Origin: Cloacibacillus sp.
Lineage (GTDB): Bacteria; Synergistota; Synergistia; Synergistales; Synergistaceae
DNA: 27,728 nt
Reading direction: 5' to 3'
Assembly (NCBI RefSeq): GCF_020860125.1
Contig: NZ_JAJBUX010000080.1
Span: forward strand, 1 to 27,728
Shown in pieces: positions 16,122-22,622 of this stretch. The first letter of the stretch is position 1; the number at the start of each line of letters is the position of its first letter. Below the pieces are notes generated by a model that did not search any database, had not been told where the DNA came from, and worked only from the letters and a program-made list of their open reading frames with translations. A program made the position numbers and the translations under genes.

Positions 16122-16508
16122 TCACTGAATAATATAGATCAGCGCCAGGACTGCGATGTCGGAGATCGTGCCAGTGATCATCAGCCCTAAGACTCATCCA
16201 AAGGCCAGCAACCGCATATGTCGTTTGTCTTGGATTGCCTGTTCTACGTAGCCGGATAGAGAAGAAAGACCAGTGCCAGTGTAAGTACCAGATGGACGGC
16301 GCCCTGCATCTGTGGCAGCAGCAGCCCAAAACCCGAGGTGAGAAATGGTAGCTGGACATTGCAACGGCAATCGGAGCCACATCTGTCCCTGCCAGCCGGT
16401 AAACGCCCTGAAACGCGCCTCCGTGGCGTACTTGCGCATAAGACCTTCAAGAACGATCTTCGCGTTCTCCTCCACCTGATCAATTACTTTTACTTCTGTT
16501 TCACTCAC
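16122..16508 (-). pseudogene. Decayed, internally deleted TRAP permease copy
   Basis: The first part, from a GTG at 16508, matches the intact TRAP permease N-terminus (VSETEVK, DQVEENAKI, RKYATEARFRA, TGWQGQM), then continues only through frameshifts: AVAMSSYHF in one frame and TSGFGLLLPQMQGAVHL with ALVFLLYPAT in another. Near 16218 the match jumps from about residue 98 of the intact protein to about residue 610. The permease C-terminus (MRLLAFG, GLMITGTISDIAVLALIYII) follows, with an in-frame TGA after LAFG. About 510 codons are missing. Many substitutions relative to 9141-11105 show the copy is old or came from a paralogue. It cannot make a transporter. It lies 400 bases downstream of the C26 hydrolase gene, as the intact permease lies downstream of the M20 gene. 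Confidence 0.9.
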
Positions 16509-16615
16509 CAAAAAATCCTCCTCAGTGGAGAGCCTGAAACATATAAATGGTTACACATGAGCGGCGTGTATTTAAATACCGCACTAGAAAAAACAAACTC
16601 TTGATTAATATTCTC
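16509..16615 (-). promoter_or_regulatory. Second copy of the TRAP leader, with a perfect 12-bp palindrome
   Basis: The sequence upstream of the decayed TRAP copy aligns with 11106-11210 over about 105 bases, including the ribosome site, GTGGAGAG, GGTTACACA and the dyad. Here the dyad is the perfect palindrome GTATTTAAATAC (16568-16579), against GTATTTACATAC in the other copy. The relic may still bind a regulator although its gene is dead. Confidence 0.6.
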
Positions 16616-16728
16616 AAACGAGAGGCGACAATCGCCGCCACTTGTACAGGAGACAAAAAAACACAGATATACCGGAAATATCTTTTATCGTTCTTACTTC
16701 TGTAGCCAGCATGAAGGAAGGATTATCC

Positions 16729-16760
16729 TATATTTTATTCGATAATGTAAATAAAATATA
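16729..16760. other. AT-only perfect 11-bp inverted repeat
   Basis: TATATTTTATT (16729-16739) and AATAAAATATA (16750-16760) form a perfect stem around a 10-base loop. It lies between the decayed TRAP leader and the C26 gene terminator. It has no U-run. The rest of 16616-16832 is AT-rich with nothing else I can support. Confidence 0.5.
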
Positions 16761-16832
16761 ACGATAGCGGCTGATTATATATAAATCGCATTGCCGCATT
16801 GGTATCTGAGTTCACAACAACTATAATTCGGC

Positions 16833-16875
16833 AAAAAAAACCCTATCGCCTGCATAAGTTCGGCAGGCGATAGGG
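16833..16875 (-). terminator. Intrinsic terminator of the C26 hydrolase gene
   Basis: CCCTATCGCCTGC (16841-16853) pairs perfectly with GCAGGCGATAGGG (16863-16875) around a 9-base loop. Eight A residues on the plus strand (16833-16840) give a U8 tail on the minus strand. The stem core is the same as that after the M20 gene. Confidence 0.9.
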
Positions 16876-16907
16876 CAGATATCAACTTTTGTTATACCAC
16901 GTAATAA

Positions 16908-18269
16908 CTACCGTTTCTTTTTGACGTAGAAAAACAAGGGCATGGCAAGAAGAGCCATCAGTCCTGCGGCCGCTCCGGCGTTGCATCCAGATGAGGATGA
17001 CGAGTGGGATGCGGGGCCGTCCGCGTGAGTTCCGGCATATTTAACCAGAGCGCCAAGCACGGCGTTGCACAGGTCCTGATCGACATCCACGCCGCGGGTA
17101 TCTTTCAGCGCGTCACGTTCCGGATGCCACTGTACCGCGAGGGCGAACAGGCTGTCGCGGTGCTCTATTGCCTCTACGATACCGTCGGAGGAGTAAGCCG
17201 CTATCGTCAGTCCCTTGCCCAGCTTTTCCGGGTTGGTGGCCTGATGGTGCGCCGTAGCGACCAGATCGATCGAGGTGTCTCCGATGATATCATACAGCCA
17301 TTTCGAACCAGTAAGTATGCCTATGTTCTCCCCTGATTTAAGGTTATGATAGCCTGTGCCGCCGCTGTGGATCAGGCCGTCTATCTGGACACGGTAATGC
17401 GGGTGTTCCTTACAATCGGCGGAAACATTAACATATTTTTGAGTCTCCTCATCCCATTTGTTATACCCCTTATCTTCAAACACACCGGTAACACGGCTTT
17501 CATCGATCTCACCGGCGATAACCTTCTGTCCCAGATAGTAGGGGATATCCTGGATCAAACCGCCGCCCATCGCCACATTAAAACCCTGCTCGCCGCGGCA
17601 GACCGCCAGCAGAGGGACGTCCATGGCGACAGCCTGCTGCATCAGACTGATATCCGAAGTATCGCGAGCGTCATTCCATCCGCTTGATCCGTGCGGCGTC
17701 TGCTTTTCACCGTAAAGCGCGGGGTTCCAGTCTTCCCCACCTGTCTCGAAGAGGCCGTTAATCTTGGACAAAACCTCTTTAGCCTCCTCAGCGCTCTTTA
17801 CCTGCGGCAGGAATACGGCGAAAGCTCCGTTACGCTCAAAGGCCTCGGCAAATCCTTTGTAATCCGATCCTATCTTATCGCTTTTCCAGGAGATACCGAC
17901 CACTGGACGGGTACGGACCTTCGTGACAGTGACATTTGCGATCTTACCACTGTCATCGATGGCAAGATCGGCGACAACCGCTTTGCCCAGCGTACGCTCG
18001 CCGGTGTCGGTGCTTAAAACTGCCGCCGGGGCATCCGGCACTCCCATAATTTCCTTCAGCTTTGCCACCGTGTCAATACCGTTGCCGCTCTTATCAACGA
18101 CCTTCGCGCCGCTGACATCGGCGGAGTAAACGACATTGTATTCAAGTATAGCGCTTTCATTGATAGAATAAAGCTTCGCGCCGTTCAGCGTTTCCGCCGC
18201 CAACGCCGATAATGGCAGCACTGACAGCATCATCAGTGCCACAAAAACAGATAGGAACCGTCTTCTCAT
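16908..18269 (-). CDS. Secreted gamma-glutamyl-gamma-aminobutyrate hydrolase-like (peptidase C26) protein with Synerg-CTERM tail
   Basis: This 453-residue exported class I glutamine-amidotransferase-like hydrolase resembles PuuD and gamma-Glu hydrolases, which cleave gamma-glutamyl amides. A signal peptide covers 1-~24 (LSVFVALMMLSVLPLSALA). A ~90-residue domain of unknown role follows (26-117), then the C26 core: PVVGISW (122-128), FETGGEDWNP (174-183, oxyanion region), nucleophile Cys224 in LAVCRGEQGFNVAMGG, and His382/Glu384 in AVQWHPE. The tail SSSSSGCNAGAAAGLMALLA plus a basic end (~427-453) is Synerg-CTERM. PuuD-type enzymes are usually cytoplasmic, so surface display is notable. ATG 18269 is the only in-frame start; AAGGAG lies 11 bases upstream, rather far. 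Released glutamate or GABA could be taken up by a TRAP system, but the adjacent TRAP copy is dead. Confidence 0.87.
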   Translation of the reverse strand: MRRRFLSVFVALMMLSVLPLSALAAETLNGAKLYSINESAILEYNVVYSADVSGAKVVDKSGNGIDTVAKLKEIMGVPDAPAAVLSTDTGERTLGKAVVADLAIDDSGKIANVTVTKVRTRPVVGISWKSDKIGSDYKGFAEAFERNGAFAVFLPQVKSAEEAKEVLSKINGLFETGGEDWNPALYGEKQTPHGSSGWNDARDTSDISLMQQAVAMDVPLLAVCRGEQGFNVAMGGGLIQDIPYYLGQKVIAGEIDESRVTGVFEDKGYNKWDEETQKYVNVSADCKEHPHYRVQIDGLIHSGGTGYHNLKSGENIGILTGSKWLYDIIGDTSIDLVATAHHQATNPEKLGKGLTIAAYSSDGIVEAIEHRDSLFALAVQWHPERDALKDTRGVDVDQDLCNAVLGALVKYAGTHADGPASHSSSSSGCNAGAAAGLMALLAMPLFFYVKKKR

Positions 18270-18309
18270 TCTTCATAACACTCCTTTTCTTTTGTTAGGA
18301 CCAAGCTTA

Positions 18310-18435
18310 CTAAGAACCCAACCACACAAAATCAGCATCGAAAGCTCCCCTGCCGACAACGGCTGCTGTCAAAAAGACAGGCATGAATAGGGTTAACACT
18401 TTCTCTGCTGAACCAAACGTTTTATCACCTCCCGC
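18310..18435 (-). pseudogene. Decayed N-terminal fragment similar to the Synerg-CTERM M20 peptidase
   Basis: A minus-strand frame reads LTLFMPVFLTAAVVG then RGAFDADFVWLGS and stops at 18310. It resembles the signal peptide and first mature residues of the M20 protein (ATIGIGVSNADFAWSGAS); both contain ADF-x-W-x-G at the same distance from the signal. At DNA level a 30-base stretch around ATGCTGATTTTG matches 21 of 30, and 8 of the 9 differences are transitions. A GGGAGGTG ribosome-site-like sequence precedes it. It looks like a relic of another hydrolase gene copy, not a functional gene, though a short leader peptide is conceivable. Confidence 0.45.
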
Positions 18436-18789
18436 ATGTTCAGGTTTCTAACGCATGTCCCCGTTTTTCAAAAACAGGCTAAGAACAACATCCGCGTAGG
18501 CTAAAGACACCAAGCCCGCATTTTATGATTCCACTCGAAGATAAAGGCGGTACATATATCAGCGCATAACTCAACAGTCACGACAAAGATATTCACACAG
18601 CTTACCAGGCTGTATTCTCTTCATACGCCTTTACCACTGTCCGTATCCTGCCGTTACAATTGCGCGGCTATATTTTTCTAACAATAATATTTTTTACATT
18701 ACAGTTAGTATTTATCATCAAACTCTACTTAGCAATAATACTGGTTATTTTAAGCATTGTCAATGATATTATGAATAGTTATTACCAAT
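18436..18789. other. Intergenic AT-rich stretch between C26 and XRE genes
   Basis: No gene or strong terminator was found in these ~350 bases. A GACAGG/CCTGTC-type small hairpin lies just left of it (about 18366-18382), and the right half becomes markedly AT-rich toward the XRE operator. It must contain the C26 promoter (minus strand), which I could not place with confidence. Confidence 0.4.
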
Positions 18790-18805
18790 ATAACTAATTA
18801 GTTAT
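18790..18805. promoter_or_regulatory. 16-bp perfect palindrome, probable XRE operator
   Basis: ATAACTAATTAGTTAT reads identically on both strands. It ends 29 bases before the XRE start codon and overlaps the -35 position that pairs with the -10 at 18824. Dimeric XRE/Cro-type regulators bind such sites and usually control their own promoter, so autoregulation is inferred. Confidence 0.6.
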
Positions 18806-18823
18806 TTGTAGAAATTGTAAGTA

Positions 18824-18829
18824 TATTAT
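18824..18829 (+). promoter_or_regulatory. -10 element suggesting a leaderless XRE transcript
   Basis: TATTAT lies 5 bases before the ATG at 18835. The expected start of transcription would fall on or next to the ATG, and no Shine-Dalgarno is present. The -35 region (18801-18806, GTTATT) is poor, as expected if a regulator assists or occludes it. This is a weak, inferred assignment. Confidence 0.4.
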
Positions 18830-18834
18830 TAAAT

Positions 18835-19293
18835 ATGGACACTAAAGAATTCGGCAGAAGGTTAAAAAAATATAGGGGAAAAACATCACAAGAAAAACTT
18901 GGAGAGTTGTTGGGCTATGGGCAGACCTATATCAGCAGCTTGGAGAAAGGCCTGTCAAACCCATCGATTGAATTGCTGGACAAGCTCGTAAAAATAACGA
19001 GAATCACCTCTTCTTACTGGCTCGGAGAAATCGATGAAGCCATCCCCATTGAGGACTTGGCCTCTCTCTTTGAAAACGCCGGTAAAAACGCCCCGCCTCC
19101 GTCTACCATAGCAAGCAATAAGAAGTTTTCCGCCTTTGACATGGAGCTTGATTCTTTGTCTTCATTTTTCCGTGACCGTGTAAAACATGAAATCTGCACT
19201 GCCAAAGATTCAACCTTCAAACGTGTACGGGAGGACGTTGAAGAGCTGCGTATCCTGCTCGAAGATGAGCAGCGGGAGAAAAACGACAGATAA
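18835..19293 (+). CDS. XRE/Cro-type helix-turn-helix transcriptional regulator
   Basis: This 152-residue cytoplasmic protein has a typical XRE HTH at residues ~6-60: FGRRLKKYRGKTSQEKLGEL, LLGYGQTYISSLEKGLSNPS and IELLDKLVKI, where TYISSLEKG is the recognition helix. The middle (68-100) is acidic and Pro/Ser-rich. The C-terminus (DSTFKRVREDVEELRILLED) is a likely coiled coil for dimerisation. No peptidase or sensor domain is present. The gene has no ribosome binding site; ATG 18835 is the only start giving a full HTH, and the message may be leaderless. A perfect 16-bp palindrome lies just upstream. It points away from the C26 gene, so it could also control that gene across the shared gap. Confidence 0.88.
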   Translation: MDTKEFGRRLKKYRGKTSQEKLGELLGYGQTYISSLEKGLSNPSIELLDKLVKITRITSSYWLGEIDEAIPIEDLASLFENAGKNAPPPSTIASNKKFSAFDMELDSLSSFFRDRVKHEICTAKDSTFKRVREDVEELRILLEDEQREKNDR

Positions 19294-19397
19294 GGGTACA
19301 GGCGGCCTTTTTTGTTTTATTGCGCGATATTTCGTTCCGAAAGGCATAGCGACCTGACGACGTGTTAAGCATGTATCATCTTTTTTGTGTTCAACAT

Positions 19398-19436
19398 AAA
19401 AAATGCGGGCTCCCTGACAGGGCGCCCGCATTTTTT
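19398..19436. terminator. Bidirectional intrinsic terminator between XRE and deoC
   Basis: AAAAAATGCGGGC (19398-19410) pairs with GCCCGCATTTTTT (19424-19436), and the inner CCCT/AGGG extends it past one mismatch. Both strands end in a T-run, so it can serve the plus-strand XRE gene and the minus-strand deoC unit. Confidence 0.88.
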
Positions 19437-19483
19437 ATTTTTGCTGAGATTCATCTCATCCATACTTTCCGTGGAGAGTTCTT

Positions 19484-19560
19484 ATTAACCAGACAAACTA
19501 CATAAATCAGCGCCATTGTGGCTCGCAATCATCGCCGGCAGGACATTCAGCCGAAATAGC
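19484..19560 (-). pseudogene. Possible third TRAP permease relic (C-terminal end only)
   Basis: On the plus strand ATAAATCAGCGCCA (about 19501-19514) resembles ATAGATCAGCGCCA at the end of the decayed TRAP copy. Translated on the minus strand it gives MALIYVV, against LALIYII and LAVIYIV in the other two copies, and a TCAGCC block also lines up. The match is short and could be chance. The gap 19294-19602 holds otherwise only the terminator. Confidence 0.25.
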
Positions 19561-19602
19561 GGTGAGAGGCTAAATCAGCGCCGCAGCGCACCAATATCAG
19601 GA

Positions 19603-20250
19603 CTACTGCCTGCCGCCACACATTTCGACCGATTTGGAGGCGCCGATCCGGTCCGCGCCGGCTGCTATGAGGCGCGCGGCGAAATCCGCGCTGCGTATGC
19701 CGCCGGAGGCCTTGATCTTAAGGGCCGTCCCTACCGTCTCCCGCATCAGCCGGACGTCCTCCTCAGTCGCCCCCGCGGTGGAAAAGCCGGTGGAGGTCTT
19801 TACGAAGTGCGCGCCCGCCGCCATCGCGGCGCGGCAGGCGCGTACCTTTTCCGCTTCCGTGAGTAGACAGGTTTCGATTATCACCTTAACGATACATCCC
19901 GGAACCGCATCGACCACGGCCTTGATGTCCTTAGTTACATCTTCATCGGCGCCGTCTTTTAGAAGCCCTATATTTATCACCATATCGATCTCCGCCGCCC
20001 CCTCCTCCGCGGCCTTTTGGGCCTCAAAGGCCTTGGAGGCGCCGCTTGCCGCTCCGAGCGGGAAACCTACTACGGTACAGACGGCGACTTCGGTTCCCTT
20101 AAGCAGCCAGGCCGCCAGAGGTACGCGCGAAGAGTTCACACAGACAGAGGCGAAACCAAAGCTGCGGGCTTCGGCGCAGAGTTTTTTTATGTCTTCAGCC
20201 GTAGCCTCGGGTTTGAGATTAGTATGGTCTATATATGGCGCCAGATTCAT
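19603..20250 (-). CDS. deoC: Deoxyribose-phosphate aldolase
   Basis: This 215-residue class I aldolase splits 2-deoxyribose-5-phosphate into acetaldehyde and glyceraldehyde-3-phosphate in deoxynucleoside breakdown. Diagnostic sites are YIDHTNLKPEAT at the N-terminus, EIDMVINIG (Asp89), VKVIIET, the Schiff-base Lys151 in FVKTSTGFSTAGAT and Lys180 in IKASGGIR. Length equals the family norm. GGGAG lies about 9 bases upstream of the ATG. It follows the LysR gene stop by only 3 bases, so the two are surely co-transcribed and probably translationally coupled. No other nucleoside-catabolic gene (deoA, deoB, deoD) is in the window, which makes its position behind a sodium-pump/LysR unit odd. Confidence 0.96.
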   Translation of the reverse strand: MNLAPYIDHTNLKPEATAEDIKKLCAEARSFGFASVCVNSSRVPLAAWLLKGTEVAVCTVVGFPLGAASGASKAFEAQKAAEEGAAEIDMVINIGLLKDGADEDVTKDIKAVVDAVPGCIVKVIIETCLLTEAEKVRACRAAMAAGAHFVKTSTGFSTAGATEEDVRLMRETVGTALKIKASGGIRSADFAARLIAAGADRIGASKSVEMCGGRQ

Positions 20251-20253
20251 CTA

Positions 20254-21159
20254 TTATTTCTCCCTTTCCTTGCCCAGTTCCGTTATCCGCTGTTTCAAGA
20301 CATCATCAAATATTGCCAGGCCCGGTATCGAGCTGGATTTCGGATATCTGTGAGTCAGCTTATAATATACAATATCCGGCGGGGAGTCGTAAACCTTTTG
20401 AAATACCGCAGCTGGAGATTCTTTCTTGAATTGTCCAGCGGCAGATTCTGGAATCATACACCACTGCCCCGGATGTTTCATCAGGGAGGTCACAAGATTC
20501 ACCGAATCGAGCTTTACCTTGAAGGACTTCATCGGGTCCCATATATGGTCATGCCACAAACGGTACCCACCGCTCCATTCGATATAGAATTCGTCCTCCT
20601 GTTTCAAATCATCCGGTTTTATAAATTCTCCGGGCGTCTCCCCGTCATAAGGAATGCGCGCCGCGATAAATCCCTCTTTATAGAAGGGCTCTATCTGTAC
20701 GTAACGCGTATTTTCCTCGTGCAGGGTGATCGCGACGTCAAGCGCGCGGCTTTCTACGGCCTGGTACATCTGGTCGGAAGGGTCCGTCAAAATACGCAGA
20801 TAGACCGGAGGTTCATGTTCAAGCAGTATGTTGTATATCTCAGGAAGCAGGCGGCAGTTAACACTCTCTGAGCCTCCTATGGTGAGAGAATAGGCAGAAC
20901 CGGGACTGCGTGCGTTTCCGATCTCTCTGCTGACCTCCTGCCATTTGAGCGCGAGCGGAAGAAACCCCTCGCCGGCGGGCGTCAGGCGAATAGATTTCAT
21001 ACCCTTCTGGCGGTCTACCAGTATCATCCCCATCTCGCTCTCCAGTTCGCTGAGATTGTAGCTTATCGTCGACTGTGTGACATTGAGAAGCTCAGCCGCT
21101 TTTCCGAGAGTACGCGACATGGCGACGGCAAGAAAGGTCTCTATTCCCTTTTCGTGCAT
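20254..21159 (-). CDS. LysR-family transcriptional regulator
   Basis: This 301-residue cytoplasmic regulator has an N-terminal winged HTH (residues ~1-60: GIETFLAVAMSRTLGKAAEL, NVTQSTISYNLSELE, LTPAGEGFLPLA) and a C-terminal periplasmic-binding-like effector domain (~90-295) starting YSLTIGGSESVNCRLLPEI. ATG 21159 is chosen because GGGAGG (21169-21174) lies 9 bases ahead; ATG 21165 and GTG 21168 are too close to it. It sits in line between the OadB-like gene (50-base gap) and deoC (3-base gap), so it may be expressed from, and act on, the same unit. The effector is unknown. Confidence 0.9.
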   Translation of the reverse strand: MHEKGIETFLAVAMSRTLGKAAELLNVTQSTISYNLSELESEMGMILVDRQKGMKSIRLTPAGEGFLPLALKWQEVSREIGNARSPGSAYSLTIGGSESVNCRLLPEIYNILLEHEPPVYLRILTDPSDQMYQAVESRALDVAITLHEENTRYVQIEPFYKEGFIAARIPYDGETPGEFIKPDDLKQEDEFYIEWSGGYRLWHDHIWDPMKSFKVKLDSVNLVTSLMKHPGQWCMIPESAAGQFKKESPAAVFQKVYDSPPDIVYYKLTHRYPKSSSIPGLAIFDDVLKQRITELGKEREK

Positions 21160-21209
21160 TCTCATCACCTCCCTAAATTATTTTATTCTATTTCTATCTT
21201 TTTATCAGC

Positions 21210-22331
21210 TTATTTTAACAGCGTAAGCATCGCTCCCGCGGCGACCGCCGTACCGATTACGCCGGCGACGTTCGGTCCCATAGCGTGCATCAGGATGTAC
21301 TGCCCGGGAAATTCCTTGGATATCACCTTCTGGCAGACGCGCGCCGCCATCGGTACGGCGGAGACCCCGGCCGCGCCTATGATGGGGTTGATCTTACCGC
21401 CGGAGAGCACCTTCATCACCTGGCCAAAGACGACGCCACCCGCGGTGCTGAAGATGAAGGCTACAAGTCCCAGGCAGATTATCTTGATCGTCGCGATCGT
21501 CAGGAAGGTTTCAGCGCTCATCGTCGCGCCTACGGAGATGCCGAGGAATATTGTCGTGGCGTTAAGCACCTCGTTCTGCGCGGCCAGCGAGAGGCGCTCC
21601 GTACAGCCGCATTCACGCATAAGGTTTCCAAACATCAGCATCCCGATAAGGGGGACCGCCGCGGGAAGAACGAGACCGCAGGCCAGCGTCGAGACTATTG
21701 GGAAGAGAATGCGTTCGGTGCGCGAGACGGGGCGCAGCTGCTCCATCTTTATCGAACGGTCGGCCTTAGACGTAAACAGCCTGATGACCGGCGGCTGAAT
21801 GAGAGGGACAAGCGACATGTAGCTATATGCGGCCACCGCCACCGCCGGCAGGATCGCCGGCGCCAGCTTCGCACAGAGATAGATCGCCGTCGGTCCGTCC
21901 GCTCCGCCAATGATGCCGATGCCGGCGGCCTCCTGGATCGTAAATCCCATCAGCATCGAGCCGATAACGGCGACGAAGACGCCAAGCTGCGCGGCGGCGC
22001 CGAGCAGGAAGGTGATAGGGTTCGCCAACAGCGGGCCAAAGTCGGTGAGCGCGCCGATGCCCATGAATATTATGATCGGATATATCTCATGGTTTATGCC
22101 AAACATGACATAATAGAGGAATCCACCCTCGTCGATGATCCCCGAAAGAGGAAGGTTCACCAACAGGCAGCCGAAGGCTATCGGCATGAGCAGCAGCGGC
22201 TCGAAATCCTTAGCGATCGCAAGATAGAGCAGGACAAACGAGACACAGAGCATCAACAGATTGCCGGTCGTAAGGGCGACAAGCCCCGACTGGTCGACAA
22301 CCCCCTTCAAAGCGGTAATATAGAGCTCCAT
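21210..22331 (-). CDS. Sodium-ion-translocating decarboxylase beta subunit (OadB/GcdB/MmdB family)
   Basis: This 373-residue inner-membrane protein is the Na+ pump of biotin-dependent decarboxylases: decarboxylation of carboxybiotin drives export of two Na+. Typical segments are LLMPIAFGCLLVNLP, LIFMGIGA-like IIIFMGIGALTDFGPLLANP, the Na+/biotin-site loop GIGIIGGADGPTAIY with the key Asp145, and the C-terminal INPIIGAAGVSAVPMAARV and LMHAMGPNVAGVIG. Length agrees with the family. It starts 2 bases after the OadG-like stop. Because no alpha or biotin-carrier subunit lies nearby, the substrate (oxaloacetate, methylmalonyl-CoA, glutaconyl-CoA or malonate) cannot be assigned, and the specific gene symbol is withheld. 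Confidence 0.93.
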   Translation of the reverse strand: MELYITALKGVVDQSGLVALTTGNLLMLCVSFVLLYLAIAKDFEPLLLMPIAFGCLLVNLPLSGIIDEGGFLYYVMFGINHEIYPIIIFMGIGALTDFGPLLANPITFLLGAAAQLGVFVAVIGSMLMGFTIQEAAGIGIIGGADGPTAIYLCAKLAPAILPAVAVAAYSYMSLVPLIQPPVIRLFTSKADRSIKMEQLRPVSRTERILFPIVSTLACGLVLPAAVPLIGMLMFGNLMRECGCTERLSLAAQNEVLNATTIFLGISVGATMSAETFLTIATIKIICLGLVAFIFSTAGGVVFGQVMKVLSGGKINPIIGAAGVSAVPMAARVCQKVISKEFPGQYILMHAMGPNVAGVIGTAVAAGAMLTLLK

Positions 22332-22333
22332 CG

Positions 22334-22507
22334 CTATTTGCCTCCCGTGGTCTTTTTATCAAACGATGCGACCAGTTTTCCGGTGGCCTTCATTACCAGC
22401 ATAAGCCCTATTATTACAAGGAAAACGATACTCAAGGAGATGAAGGACATGACAAGCGCCCCCATCGGTCCGACAAAATATGAACTAAGCGAAGCCGTAA
22501 CAGGCAT
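22334..22507 (-). CDS. Sodium pump decarboxylase gamma subunit (OadG-like)
   Basis: This 57-residue protein has one transmembrane helix (ALVMSFISLSIVFLVIIGLM, ~17-36) followed by a short Lys-rich cytoplasmic tail, the usual shape of OadG, which joins alpha to beta. ATG 22507 is chosen: AGGAGG lies 9 bases upstream, while an upstream in-frame extension to 22579 lacks a ribosome site. Only 2 bases separate its stop from the beta subunit. The tail is short and lacks the His/Pro/Ala-rich zinc-binding end of some OadG proteins. Confidence 0.78.
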   Translation of the reverse strand: MPVTASLSSYFVGPMGALVMSFISLSIVFLVIIGLMLVMKATGKLVASFDKKTTGGK

Positions 22508-22622
22508 ATCAAATTGCCTCCTAATATTTTGGCGTAAAATATTATTATTCTGTTGTATAGAATTAATTTTGAACAGCACTATCAGTATAGAAAAATTTGG
22601 GCGGATACTTTATGTGAGGATA

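Noticed and set aside
16194..16511. A ~105-codon minus-strand ORF taken as an intact small membrane protein
   Set aside because: Only its first ~44 codons match the TRAP permease; the rest is a frameshifted reading of the same gene, so it is part of the pseudogene.
18411..18840. A toxin-antitoxin pair with the XRE protein as antitoxin
   Set aside because: No small toxin-like ORF lies immediately upstream or downstream of the XRE gene on the same strand; a terminator follows it.
8000..19600. Mobile element or prophage as the cause of the duplications
   Set aside because: No transposase, integrase, terminal inverted repeats or target duplications were seen. Ordinary segmental duplication and decay explain the relics.
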